From Ettlia oleoabundans (lineage: Eukaryota > Chlorophyta > Chlorophyceae > Chlamydomonadales): a DNA stretch of 16,998 nucleotides. Numbering within the stretch: position 1 is the first letter of the stretch; each line of letters opens with the position of its first letter. Both the position numbers and the translations under genes were made by a program. Shown in pieces: positions 1 through 9,813 of the stretch. The stretch spans positions 671 to 17,668 of the forward strand of contig JAAMXP010000925.1 in the NCBI GenBank assembly GCA_019693395.1, read 5' to 3'. The notes below the pieces were generated by a model that searched no databases, was not told the DNA's origin, and saw only the letters and a program-made list of their open reading frames with translations.

Positions 1-217
1 GCTTCCTCGCAGCAGCTATGCTAGGCTGCCACTTGCACTTGCACGAACCCTATATACTGCTGAAAGGCAGGCCACAGACCCCCTAATAGCATCCAGGACT
101 TGCAGGCAAATGTGCCCGCCCGCACAGGTTCCATGTAAATGCGGGACCGACAGTGCGAAGCGCAGACCACTTCACAGCCATGGCTGTTCCTATGGTAAAC
201 TGGCTGGTACAGCTAGC

Positions 218-487
218 GCTGCCCCGCCTGCATGTATCAGCTGAATCGAGCCCTTCCTGCGCCACATGTGTCTGGGGCCATCCCCCCATATGTCTGGGGG
301 TCACCATATGCCTCCACATTTATGGAGGGGGGTACTACCAGTTGTAGGTGGGCTGCCCCGCCTACATGTATCAGCTTAACGGAGGCCCCCCATACCCCCA
401 CCCCACCCCCCCACACACACACAGCTGTCAAGCATGTGTCTGGGGCGCACCGTATGCCCCCATGTTCATGGAGGGGGTGTAGGTGGG
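218..487. repeat. Imperfect tandem duplication (~134-bp unit) spanning the end of L13 exon 3
   Basis: Two diverged copies, 218-351 and 352-487, share the landmarks gctgccccgcctgcatgtat / gctgccccgcctacatgtat, then tgtctgggg, then catatgcc...tatggagggg, then tgtaggtggg. The right-hand copy overlaps exon 3 of the L13 gene (451-566) and its donor site. The left-hand copy therefore carries a degraded version of the exon end, with in-frame stop codons. The rest of 1-450 is intron 3 of L13; I see no further L13 exon in it. Confidence 0.7.
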
Positions 488-1523
488 CATGTGCTTGCCG
501 CGGATGTAAAAGGCTGCCAGCGAAGCCACACGCCCCAGCGTCTGGCCCTCTGCATCGATCACATACCTGCACAGGGAAGAAAGAAAGAACAGAACAGAAA
601 TCGGTGGGCAGGCACGGACCAGCAGGCAGGCAATGGAGCAAGCAGGGGCAAGGGATGAGCCCAGCAGGAGCTGGACCTCAAAGCGGGGAGTTAAAACTGG
701 GGGGTCCGCCGGTCGCTGAGGGTGCTGCCCATCTACAGCAGCCTTGCAGCTGAGTTGATTGTTCCGATTCGAAGACATGGCTGGGCTCCCAGTCTGCACC
801 GCCGACATCATCTTCATGCTGTTCCACACATGCATGCCTATGACCCTGCCAGGCATTGTCCTAGTGTTCTGCCAGGCCTCAAGTAATTCGCCCGGCACAC
901 AGTGCTGGTGCAGCGCTGTCCAAATGCAACATTATCCTGCCTGCCTTGCCTCCTGCTTGTTTCGCCATTTGCTGATTCTTTGCTGCCGCACGTGTTGCAA
1001 GGGATAAAGGGCAGCACCCACAGAAAGATGGGGGCAGGCAGGCGAACGCACCACTGCTTGTGCAAGTTTGCGGCGTCGGAAGCCGTAGGGTAGTATGTGT
1101 CGTTCCACTTGTCTGCTCCCAGATTCTTGATCTCTGCCACAGCCGCTGCAGCAACAACACATGAGGAAACCCGACTAGTCAGACGCAGAGGTTGCAGGCA
1201 GCGGCACCAACGCCCCGCCACCGGCAGCGCCCCGCCCAGACTGCGATGGACCACGCATACGTCCCAAGGGTCGTTCCAAGTCCCTCACCTGAGCACACAA
1301 TGGCCGATTGCTGCCTGGCCACCGCACGCTGGGGCCGGAAGAGCACCACCTTGCTGCCGCAGAAGCTCTTGCCCTGCAGGCCAGCCAACACCGCCCGTTC
1401 AGAACCTGCATATTGACCTAATGTACACAATGCGCGGGCTGGAAGCCTCCCCAGGCGCCTCACCACGCTGCTCCGCTGCTGCGAGAGACAGGCTGCCTGC
1501 ATTGTGCCTGCCACCGCCGCCAT
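451..1523 (-). CDS. PRPL13: Plastid 50S ribosomal protein L13 (uL13c), 5' part; continues off the left edge
   Basis: Three minus-strand exons join in phase: 1523-1289, 1145-1052 and 566-451, about 148 residues. Exon 1 encodes a basic, Ser/Ala/Arg-rich leader without acidic clusters, as expected of a chloroplast transit peptide. Exons 2 and 3 give the L13 core: a DKWNDTYYP block, [16 protein letters not shown], then [18 protein letters not shown], the family's N-terminal half. The leader and the DKWN...YYP extension are typical of the plastid rather than the cytosolic or mitochondrial form. L13 is an early-assembling large-subunit protein. Donors are GTGAGG, GTGCGT and GTGCGC. The remaining C-terminal half must lie left of position 1. 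A 90-nt in-frame segment of exon 1 (1463-1374) begins GTGAGG and ends CTGCAG; it may be a further intron, which would shorten the leader by 30 residues. The start is the ATG at 1523, the first one giving this leader. Confidence 0.9.
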
Positions 1524-1760
1524 AGCGTCGCTGTTTATATGGTTCCTTGCCACTGACACAGATACGGGTTGCAGGGCGGCTGCTGCTCGCATTTGCATGA
1601 CCGGCTTGCCTGGGTCGCGCCTAGCTGGATGGAGGGGCCGTGACTTGTTGCCGGCTGATTGTGCAGGCTTGTTCTTGAACGCAAAATTGCACACTGATCT
1701 TTGCTTTGTAGGCGCATCGGCGCAGCTCTCGCACCTCTTTCGCAGCAGCAAGCAGTCGCA
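1524..1760. promoter_or_regulatory. Shared intergenic region between divergent L13 and S15 genes (candidate bidirectional promoter)
   Basis: Only 237 bp separate the two start codons of the divergently transcribed ribosomal protein genes, and this must also hold both 5' UTRs. I see no convincing TATA box in a fixed position for either gene. That the interval drives both genes is inferred from geometry and from the shared role of the products. Confidence 0.6.
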
Positions 1761-2899
1761 ATGAGCGCCGCTCTGCAGATGCGGCCAGGTGAGAAATGCA
1801 CCATATAGCGCGCGCATCACTCTTTGCACGCACATTGCGCCGCAGCCTGGTGGGACCCGCGGGGAGCCTCTGCCTCGCCAGCCAGAGCCGCGCCCTGCCT
1901 CCCTCTCGCCTTTTGCAGGCTTCCTCGGCACCAAGCTGAGCGCCAAGCAGCAGCCCGCAGCCCGCCCCGCAGCAGCATTTGCAGTCAGGTGCCCACGCCC
2001 GCCTGGCCCGTCGCTCGCTCACCGCGCTGCTGCCTTTGCCGGCTTGAAGGAAGGGGTTGGGCCTGTGCAATACATGCAACAAGCATGCAAGTCGCTGAGG
2101 CTTTTTAAGTAACTATTCCCACTTCCAAGGCGTCCAGAGCACATGCAAGCAGGCGTTTGTCTTATACTATATTGGCCCTTTTTCCCTTCCGTATATGCAA
2201 TGCAGCGCCCGCTACCGCGGCCACGGCACCAATCTGGCCAAGGTGCCGCAGTTCAAGCGCCATGACAGCGACAGCGGCAGCCCCGAGGTGCAGATTGCGC
2301 GGCTGAGCGCCCGTGTGGCGCAGCTGACGCAGCACCTGGAGCAGCACAAGAAAGACTACTCCTCCCGCCGCGGGCTGCTTTCCATCCTCAGCCAGCGCAA
2401 GCAGATGCTGCTCTACCTGCAGGTGGGTGGCTGATGGTGCTGCTGGTCGCCGCTGGTGGTATGGATCTGCGCTGAGCTGCCGTCGGGGCCTTGTCACTAC
2501 TACCCGTTGCTGCGGCTGCGCGGCTGGTGTCGTCGTGGTTCTCACTAATGCTTGCTCGTTGGGCGGCTCACAAGAAGGCGGCTCACAAGAAACCCTTTCA
2601 CATCCATAGGGTGCCTTTTGAGTGCATCAAGGCATTACTTACCTGACAGGCACACTCAATTCGCCGTTGTTAACCAGGATCTCGTTTCTTGAACCCCAAC
2701 TATCCGCCCCACCTCTTGCCTGCTTGATAGCGGACCTGCTTCTTGTTCCTCCCCTGCCGCCCTGCCTAACCATGCCTGCCTATTGTGCCCTGCCTGCCTG
2801 CCTGCCTGCCTGTTTCTGCAGCGCACCGACAAGGCCAAGTATGAGGAGATGCTGGCGCAGCTCAACATCCGCCCCCTCAAGACGGAGGTCCGCGCTTAA
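1761..2899 (+). CDS. PRPS15: Plastid-type 30S ribosomal protein S15 (uS15), nuclear-encoded, complete
   Basis: Four plus-strand exons join in phase: 1761-1788, 1919-1988, 2206-2422 and 2822-2899 (TAA), 130 residues. The first ~38 residues form a basic Ala/Arg/Lys-rich leader ending in a VSA-like site, suggesting import into the plastid. The rest is a full S15 domain: HDSDSGSPEVQIARLSARV, then LEQHKKDYSSRRGLLSIL and QRKQMLLYL, followed in the last exon by RTDKAKYEEMLAQLNIR. S15 binds the central domain of 16S rRNA early in small-subunit assembly. Bacterial S15 is about 89 residues, so the excess is the leader plus a short basic tail. Donors are GTGAGA, GTGCCC (weak) and GTGGGT. The start is the only ATG giving a leader in phase with exon 2. 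A mitochondrial destination cannot be excluded from sequence alone; the plastid-L13 neighbour favours plastid. Confidence 0.88.
2789..2812 (+). repeat. (CTGC)n tetranucleotide run in S15 intron 3
   Basis: About five CTGC/TGCC units sit just before the acceptor of S15 intron 3 and probably serve as its pyrimidine-rich tract. Confidence 0.7.
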
Positions 2900-3525
2900 G
2901 CCAGCAGATGCGGGTGTTTTTCCTCTAACACCAGGCTGGAGTGCTGGTGTTATGACGAACGCACAGCTGGAGTGTGAATGCCAATGTGCGCCTGATACGC
3001 TGTTGCCGATTCCAGCTCAGGTAGCACCGGCTGACCACCAGCCAGGCTTCTGAGAGGGCCTTGATTTTTCTTGGCACCTTCTTGCTGCCAGGGCTGCAAG
3101 TATGCCACGGGAGGCCCGTCCACATTATGAGGACCGGTTGTCGTCTGTCCTTAGCACAGCAGGCGTATGGTATGCACCGTAACCCTCCGGCTGTTCTTCT
3201 CCTTTCCATTCCTCCTTTCCAATTGAGTTATCCTATGCTCCCCTAACAATATTCCTGCTCCTGGCAGTTTTGCAGCTGCCGATTACTTTCCCTCGGTGTA
3301 ACACAGCGCTCCACAACCAGACTGACTGGATTTATGATGCTACAGTGTTTCACAATCTACGGTGCAGCTGCCAGTGGTATGGTGAGGAGCCTACTTCAAT
3401 AAACACTCCTTTCACTTGGGCTGTTGAAGTCATTGAACCTACGTACTTAAGTGCTGGAAGGGCTGAAACCACCCACAACCATCAAGGTTGCCCAGGCTAG
3501 AACCAGGGTGTTCGAATTCAGAAAC
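2900..3525. other. Intergenic stretch between convergent genes
   Basis: This is the tail-to-tail interval between the S15 stop and the metallophosphoesterase stop. Open frames here are short and unlike known proteins. It presumably holds the 3' UTRs of both genes. I found no TGTAA on the minus strand for the metallophosphoesterase transcript. Confidence 0.6.
3297..3301 (+). terminator. Candidate TGTAA polyadenylation signal for the S15 gene
   Basis: TGTAA is the usual green-algal poly(A) signal. This copy lies about 400 nt after the S15 stop codon and before the convergent metallophosphoesterase gene. It is the only plus-strand copy I found between 2900 and 3525. Confidence 0.45.
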
Positions 3526-6500
3526 TCAGCCGCCGCTATCCACCTCGGCATCAGATCCACTTTCACTGGCTCCGCTACTGCTACCACTGCCGCCTCTCAC
3601 TGCCGCTCTCTGCCGCCGTCGTTCATACAGCTTGCCAACCCAGGGTGCCATCACCACATCCTCAGGCCGCCGGGGGTTGCTGGCATAGTGATCACTCCAA
3701 TGGGCCTGAAGCGGCGGCGCCAGCATGCCGTGCCGCAGCGGGTGCCAGCCCTTGGTAGCCCAGCTGGAAAGTAACTGCCGCTCAAACTCCTGCTGCTGCT
3801 GTTGATGGGGTGCCTGCTGCTGATGGGTGGGCTGCTCATGGGATGGTTGCTGCATCTGCCGCTGATGGGTTGCCCGCTGCTGCTGTTGTGGCTGCTGCGT
3901 CTGTTGCGGTTGCTGTGCCTGCTGTTGAGCCTCAGCCTGCTGCCGCTGCCCCTTTGCTGCTCTCGTTCCCGCCTCCACAGGCCCTGCTGCGCTTGCGGGC
4001 GCTGCTATGGCTGAAGGCGCCGCCACTACTGCTGCTGGTTTTACTGGAGATGCTGGCAATGCCGGTCCCTCCGCCGCTGCCGCTGCAGCACCCACAAAGC
4101 TTGCCGCCAACTCCTCCGCCGCTGGCATTGCTGCTACTGGCCCTGCTGCCGCTGCAGCACCCGCCTCACCGGCCCGCAAGGCATCCACAGCCCCCCGGGG
4201 CACTAAGCCCTGGTATACCAGCAGCGGCAGCCAGCGGGCAGCTTCCGGGTCGTCCCTCGCAGCTTCCATGCTGCCCCCAAACCCCAGCGTCATCAGCCGG
4301 CGGCGCCGCTCTAGGGGGGAACCTAGCGGTGCTTGAATGTACCGCACACCATGCAGTACCGCGTCCCAGCTGAAATGGGTGTGGCCGATCAGGCACAGGT
4401 CGGGTTGTAGCGCCGCCAGCCTGGCAGCCAGCGGGGCGGATCCTACGGCCTTGGCTAAGCCGGGGTAGTAGAGGTAGCGCTTCTCTGGCAGCAGGGCCTG
4501 CAGGGGGAGGAAAGCCGCTTGATGCGCTGGTGATATGTGGGCTTGTTGGCACCCTGATAGTTCACTAGGTCCGCACGTGTACAGCACCACAGGGAGAGAG
4601 GCTTAGGGAAGGGTACAGAGTGTTTCCAACAGGCAAAACCAGGGTGCACCCTACCAGGTGCCCTCCCTAACGGGATGCACCAACTGCCACCCCTCTGGCA
4701 GCGCCCAGCGCACTCCCCAATCCCTTGTGCCCTCAGCAAAGTGTTTCCATGCCGTTTGCAACACCCCACTTGTAGCTACCACCCGCCGCTTGCCTGGTGG
4801 GGTAGAAAGTGCGCCAGGGCTATCACATCACACTCATGTTGGCTGGCAAGCACGTGGTGCCAGGCTGGCGTGTCGTTCAGCCTGTCAAACCACCTTGCAA
4901 GCTCTAGAGAACCCAAGCTGTCGCCACCTGTGGCAGCATGTGGCAGAACAGAGGGGCCTCGGTCTGTTACTCAGGCTATCACCAGATCCAGATTATTTTC
5001 GAGAAAGGCAAGCATCCATAACATGAAGCAGGTTGCTTGACGTCCAAGGGACAAAACCCACAGCCCCCGCCAATCGGATGCCAGGCAGCAAACGCAGTAG
5101 TGTAGTTATAAGCTGCGCCCTACTACACTGCGGCGCATTGTTTGGCAGCACCAATACCACCTCCACATGGCTGCACCCATGCGCAGGTGGTGTTGGTGTG
5201 CCTGCTTACCAGGTACGCTGTGTGGCCAGCGGCAAGCTCCATAGTCGGCCACCGTCCAGGTTGAAACAGATGGCACCCCTGGGATGTCTGGCTCCTGATC
5301 AAAGCATTTGTGGTGCCAGCTGCAATCAGGAAAGTGGCTAGGCCGTTCAGCAGGCTGGCAGGGAAAGTGTGCGAGTGCTAGCTACAGATGGGGGGGGAGC
5401 AGGGCCACCATGTGCACTAAGATTATGCAGTACTGCATGCTTAGGCATCGCTTTCTACTTTAGGCATGGTTCCCTCCGCTTGCTTCATGATACGCTCCTC
5501 AAAGCAAGGGAAATATAGGATGACGTGATGCCTTCGGCAAAGCCGCGGGCAGACGTGGGGCCCCGCCCAGCACCTGAACAGCGGCACCAGCCAGAGGTTG
5601 CCCAGCCGCCGCGGCTGCGTGTGCACCCCCAGCCTCTGGCACAGGTCCAACACTTGATGCAGCTTGGTCAGGGAATCCAGCAACCCAGCAGCCCTGTAAG
5701 GGGGGGAGCAGAGCAGAGCAGAGCAGGGCATAGCAGGGCGTTCAGCTGCTGTTCCCAGCATGGGGAGCAGCCAAATTGCTGCAGCCCACACTGCACGTAG
5801 AACAACAGCGACTGGACTGCAAGATGGGACAAGTTTTACAAGCGGTCCACCACCCAAACCACTATAACCCAACCAACCAATGATGTTACAGCTCACGGGC
5901 ATAAAAATCCCTCGGCTACCTCTCTTTTTCCTTAACTCATCGCACTCCAACTGACCACCAGCACCATTTCTGCGTGTACACCACCAAGCCACCGCACCGC
6001 CGCAGCCACCTACCTGTCTTTCTCCCTGATCCACAGCTCGTGGTTTCCCGGCACGTAGAAAACAGCGGCAAACTTGGCCGCCAAGCAGCCAAGAGCTTCC
6101 TCCAGGGCCCCCAGCTCGTCTGACACATCGCCAGAAACCACCAGCACGTCCCGCCTGCGGTACAAGGGGCGGCAGTGCAGTACAGTACACCTTAGCGAGG
6201 ATTTGCAGTACAACTAGCAAGTGGTGGGTGTGCAGCGCAGCACACGGAGGGAAAGTACAATGCTGTACAGCACACACCAGCACTGCAGCGTGATTCACGA
6301 TACTGAAGTCTATCAAAGAGGTGACAAATTCAGGTGACGGCTGCTGGCGTGAGGTACAGGCACATGCACCGACACCCCAGTATTTCTATGAGTATGAGTA
6401 AATATAAATATGAGTTTACTTCAAAATACCAAACTGAGGTTCATAAAGAAGAAGATGGACTCAAAAGTGCCAACCTTCTTGGGACAAAAAACCCGAATCA

Positions 6501-7163
6501 AGATTCATAGAGAACAGTGACTTCATCCTGCCAGCCAGCCAGCCAGCCAGCAGCTACCTCACCTGTGCGCCTCACTGTCCAGCTGCTGGCACCACCTCAT
6601 GTTCTCTGCATAGTCCACATGCAGATCTGTTGCTGCCAGCACCCTGCATGCGGACCAGTCCAAGGGATGCCCAACAACAGCACAGCCATGCAGATGACTT
6701 GGGAGGGCCAAGGGCATTGGAGTGAAGGACTACTCGACGGCAGAAAAGGCCACCAGCACCTGAATGTGCGGTATGCACCCTGACTGACTGCTAGGCACAT
6801 ACCAGCGCGTCTGTTGATGCCACCGTGGTCGCTGTGTGCATGAAGCACGACAGCCAAGTGAGGGCTGCTCAGGGCAGCCCATGCAGGTGGATGAAGGAGA
6901 TAGCAGCGGGCAGGCAGTTGGTCAGCACACCTGAGAAGCTCCTGCTGCTGCTGCCCAACGCCTTGGTGTGTGGTATCTGCTCCTGAGTCCGGCCCTGGTC
7001 GCAGCGCATGTTCATCGGCATGGCTGGGCATCCTTCGAAGTGAGCGCCGCCGCCTGGTCGCGCAACGCCGCCAGTCCTGCTGCCCAGCGCCTCCTTTGCA
7101 GCTGCTGCCTGTGATGTCCCGGCTGCAGAAAGATGGGCATTGTGGCGGCAAACTTGTCGACAT
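3526..7163 (-). CDS. Calcineurin-like metallophosphoesterase with Gln-rich insert, complete
   Basis: Seven minus-strand exons join in phase: 7163-6931, 6643-6563, 6154-6014, 5693-5574, 5319-5210, 4927-4794 and 4497-3526, about 596 residues. All five metallophosphoesterase motifs are present: DLHVD (residue ~84), GDVSD (~113), GNHE (~141), AHFLPH (~267) and GHTH (~311). Other family landmarks are VPLFSWHH, QEPD, DYGACRWP, ALLPEKR and RYIQAPLGSP. Residues ~375-454 are Ala/Pro-rich and ~455-514 Gln-rich. A conserved-looking tail follows: HWSDHY..NPRRPED..MAPWV (~539-560), then a Ser/Gly end. The enzyme should hydrolyse phosphoesters with a two-metal centre; the substrate is not predictable. The ATG at 7163 has an in-frame TGA upstream, but the first ~77 residues match nothing I know. 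Intron 6 (4793-4498) has a GC donor; the other donors are GT. Confidence 0.85.
4498..4793 (-). other. GC-AG intron (intron 6 of the metallophosphoesterase gene)
   Basis: The exon ends CACCAG and the intron starts GCAAGC, close to the GC-donor consensus, and ends CTGCAG. Only this junction rejoins HFLPHQ to ALLPEKR in phase 0; no nearby GT leaves the required phase. Confidence 0.8.
5706..5727. repeat. (GAGCA)n short tandem run in an intron
   Basis: About four copies of a GAGCA pentamer lie in intron 3 of the metallophosphoesterase gene, just before exon 4. Confidence 0.7.
6531..6550. repeat. (CCAG)n tetranucleotide run
   Basis: About five CCAG units lie in intron 2 of the metallophosphoesterase gene, directly after the exon 2 donor on the minus strand. 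Confidence 0.75.
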
Positions 7164-8018
7164 GGCCGCACGCCAGGAAACCGCTCTTGCGAGGTCGCGC
7201 CCAACAACTCAACGACGCAAACCAGTTGTCGCGAGAAGAGAACTGAATGAACTGGACAAATGTTAGCTGATCGACTGATGCTGCCGGGAGCGCAGAGGCC
7301 TCATAAGGGGCTTGCCGGCGACGCTGCTGTCGCCAGCGCCAGCTTGTCCGCCGCTCCTTGTGTGCTGAAACCTCCACTCCTGTCATGCAACCAAACGTTC
7401 ACTGTTGCGCAATGAAGAGTTTGAAGTAAGATTCTGGTGTTGTTGCGATGTGATCTGTTTGACCTCTCAGTTTGCTGGAAGGGTCGGGTCGAGTGTTCGA
7501 ATTGTGGTGAATGGTGGCTTGCATCTCGTACAGCACTATGTTACAGTCAACCCGGTGTTCCGCATCTGCTGCCGCTTCGTCATTGACTGCCCTATTTACA
7601 AGCTTTTATTCTGTCCAAACAACCCAAAGACAGTGCTGGGTTGGCAAGCGCCAGATTGGCAGTGCCAGCCGCAAAGAAGAAGGCAAGGACTCAGCAATTG
7701 CTTCTCAAACTGCAAAGGTGACGCATTGGCGCCTGAAGAAGGGCGAGGGGGCAGTGCATGTCCTGTGGCAGTATCCCATTTGTATGGGTCTCAACAGGTG
7801 CACTCTGTTAGCGGGGGCATCGATTGATGATGTTGAAGGTGCCCCTTCAATGCAAGCCGGTTGCCTCGATAAGTGGCTCAAGTCACCTGATGCGAGCCAG
7901 ATGCTTTACAAAGTTCAAGCACTAAGCCCAGGGCTCACAAAATGTAGCAACGGCTGCCATGGGGGCGGGTCATGAGATGCACGCTGTGCACGCGCCATGA
8001 TATGCAAGCTGTGCATGC
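7164..8018. other. Intergenic stretch; metallophosphoesterase 5' flank and CHRD 3' flank
   Basis: I recognise no gene. The part next to 7163 should hold the metallophosphoesterase promoter and 5' UTR, and the part next to 8018 the CHRD 3' UTR. A plus-strand stretch at about 7590-7717 reads as a basic Lys/Arg-rich peptide followed by a GTGACG donor-like site, but it has no credible start, partner exon or homologue I know. Confidence 0.5.
7906..7910 (-). terminator. Candidate TGTAA polyadenylation signal for the CHRD gene
   Basis: TTACA on the plus strand is TGTAA on the minus strand, about 110 nt after the CHRD stop codon, a normal distance for a green-algal 3' UTR. Confidence 0.5.
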
Positions 8019-9813
8019 TCACATGAGCTCCACCTGACCCCGCACAATACCGTCTGGGAACTCAACGCTGTGCACGTTGACATAGGCCTGGTTGTTCTGC
8101 ACACAGGGCAAACTTGATACACACAGAGATAAAATAACAGCTGGCCAACATAGGCCTCCTATATGGACGCTGGCAGACCGCATACACATATGGCACTCGA
8201 GGTTCTGTTGCCATTGGTAGTTGCCAGCACAAAAACATCCTGCTCTAACTCACGTCAAGAGCATACCCCTTCCGCCTCAGCAGCAAGAAAGCACCACGCA
8301 ACACCTATAAGACCAACATGTGTGGCCCCGCCATTTGCCAGGCTGCCACTTATGCGTCATGGTTCAGGGTCATTAACGGGCACTGACGTGGGTTGGTTGC
8401 GACTTCTTTCTCACCCGGAACAGGCTAACCAGGTCCTGCATGGTCATGCCCTGGAGCGGGCCGGCAAACTCGGCAGGGGTGAAGGTCCCCATGTACATCT
8501 CTGCAGTATAAGGCGGTACACTGGGAAGCATCAGCAACTGTAGTGCGCACCCAGGCAGCTTGGTTGTAACCTGCCGACTCATGGCTATGGCCCAAGTAAA
8601 GCTGTGGCTTGAAGCTGGCAGGGACAAACCTGGCCAAGCAACCCGGGACAGAAGGTGCTACCACAAGGTGCCAAACGCCAGGCAGCCAACCTTGCCAGCA
8701 GCATTATGCAACAACTCAAAATAACAACCACACCCAGGTCGGCATGCCCGGCACTTGCACACATAGAAGTCTGTCGTTCACACAGCACATTTGGCTGGCT
8801 GACGCATGCAGGCGCAGTCTGGCGCTCACGATCGCCGGATGCCGGTTGCTCCAGCTGGGGCAGCTGCTCGCCCTGAACGTTGGCACCCACGGGTACCAGG
8901 CCGACAATGACGGGGCCGTTCACGTTGGGACCACCCTGCATCGATGACGCGGTGTCAGGTGCAAGCACACCGCACCCGAGACTAGCTTGATCATGCCCAG
9001 GCCCACCAAAACAACTGCCTGTCTCACAAAGGATCAGATCGATATGCACGCTCAGACCTGAATAACCCGACTCAGAGGAAAGACGGCAGACAAGACACCA
9101 CTACCCAAAGCAACCGTGCCACGGGGAACCCCATCAGGGCGCAGTAAACAAGGCGGACCCAACTCATCACCCTCCCACACCACCCGAGCCAGCGAGGACC
9201 CGCATCACCAGCTCCAACCAGAATCACCTGGTGGATGTGCGCCATGGTGATGCGGTCGGCGTTCAGCACCTCCAGCACCCAGTCCATGCGGTTGCCATCA
9301 AGGGTGGCGTTCCAAGTGGCGACGGTGGCGGTATCAATCGGCGGATTCTGCAGGTCTTGGCATGGGGGAGGGCAGGCTGTCCGCCTGTTACACACATTAA
9401 GAGCACGCGAGCGCTACAGGCCCAGCCATGGTGCAGCAGCTGGGAAAAGGCATGCATACACGAACACATGGAATCAAGTGAGACAGGTGCAAGGTTCACG
9501 TTGGACAGGCGCATGGGGAGAGGCACATGCTTGCAGTTCCTGCAACTGCAACGGAAGGTGCCTACTCATCTCCACCGCGAAGAAGCTGGCGGAACTGCAT
9601 CGGAAGGCGCCCAGTCATTGCCAGCGCCGATTGCGCGCGACAATAGGCAGCTGAAGCAGGCCCAACCCAAGGTGCAACCCAGTGCATTGACCTCACGCCC
9701 ACACTCGCCTGGTTCTCCCCTGTGAGGACAGCACTGGCGTCCTGGGCGGTGGCGGCTGGCAACAGGGCCAGCGCGGCCAGGCAGGAGGCAAGGAGGAGCA
9801 GCTGTGCCTTCAT
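8019..9813 (-). CDS. Secreted single-domain CHRD protein, complete
   Basis: Five minus-strand exons join in phase: 9813-9709, 9347-9228, 8935-8830, 8500-8415 and 8096-8019 (TGA), about 164 residues. Residues 1-23 are a classic signal peptide (MK, a Leu/Ala core, then ATAQ). One complete CHRD domain follows: SAVLTGENQNPPIDT, TWNATLDGN, MAHIHQGGPNVNGPVIV, MGTFTPAEFAGPL, and the hallmark end AYVNVHSVEFPDGIVRGQV. CHRD domains occur in animal chordin and in many bacterial secreted proteins; their function outside chordin is poorly known. A WNAT sequon could carry an N-glycan. The product is probably secreted or in the endomembrane/cell-wall space. Exon 1 may end at 9709 with a GC donor (GCGAGT), or at 9697 with a GT donor (GTGAGG), which adds four residues. 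A longer frame starting at 10047 lacks the terminal signal peptide, so I chose the ATG at 9813. Confidence 0.85.

Noticed and set aside
1179..1946. 255-codon minus-strand frame reaching into the S15 gene
   Set aside because: It overlaps the divergent S15 gene, and the transit-peptide start at 1523 fits better; the downstream part is intron.
2162..2545. 127-codon minus-strand frame
   Set aside because: It is antisense to S15 exon 3, which has clear family motifs.
3802..4373. Leu-rich or Ala/Pro-rich plus-strand frames
   Set aside because: They are antisense shadows of the Gln- and Ala-rich part of the metallophosphoesterase exon; the repeats explain the apparent membrane-like composition.
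7405..7975. Two overlapping plus-strand frames as a gene between the metallophosphoesterase and CHRD genes
   Set aside because: No recognised domain, no consistent splice plan, and composition unlike the confirmed coding exons; kept only as a note.
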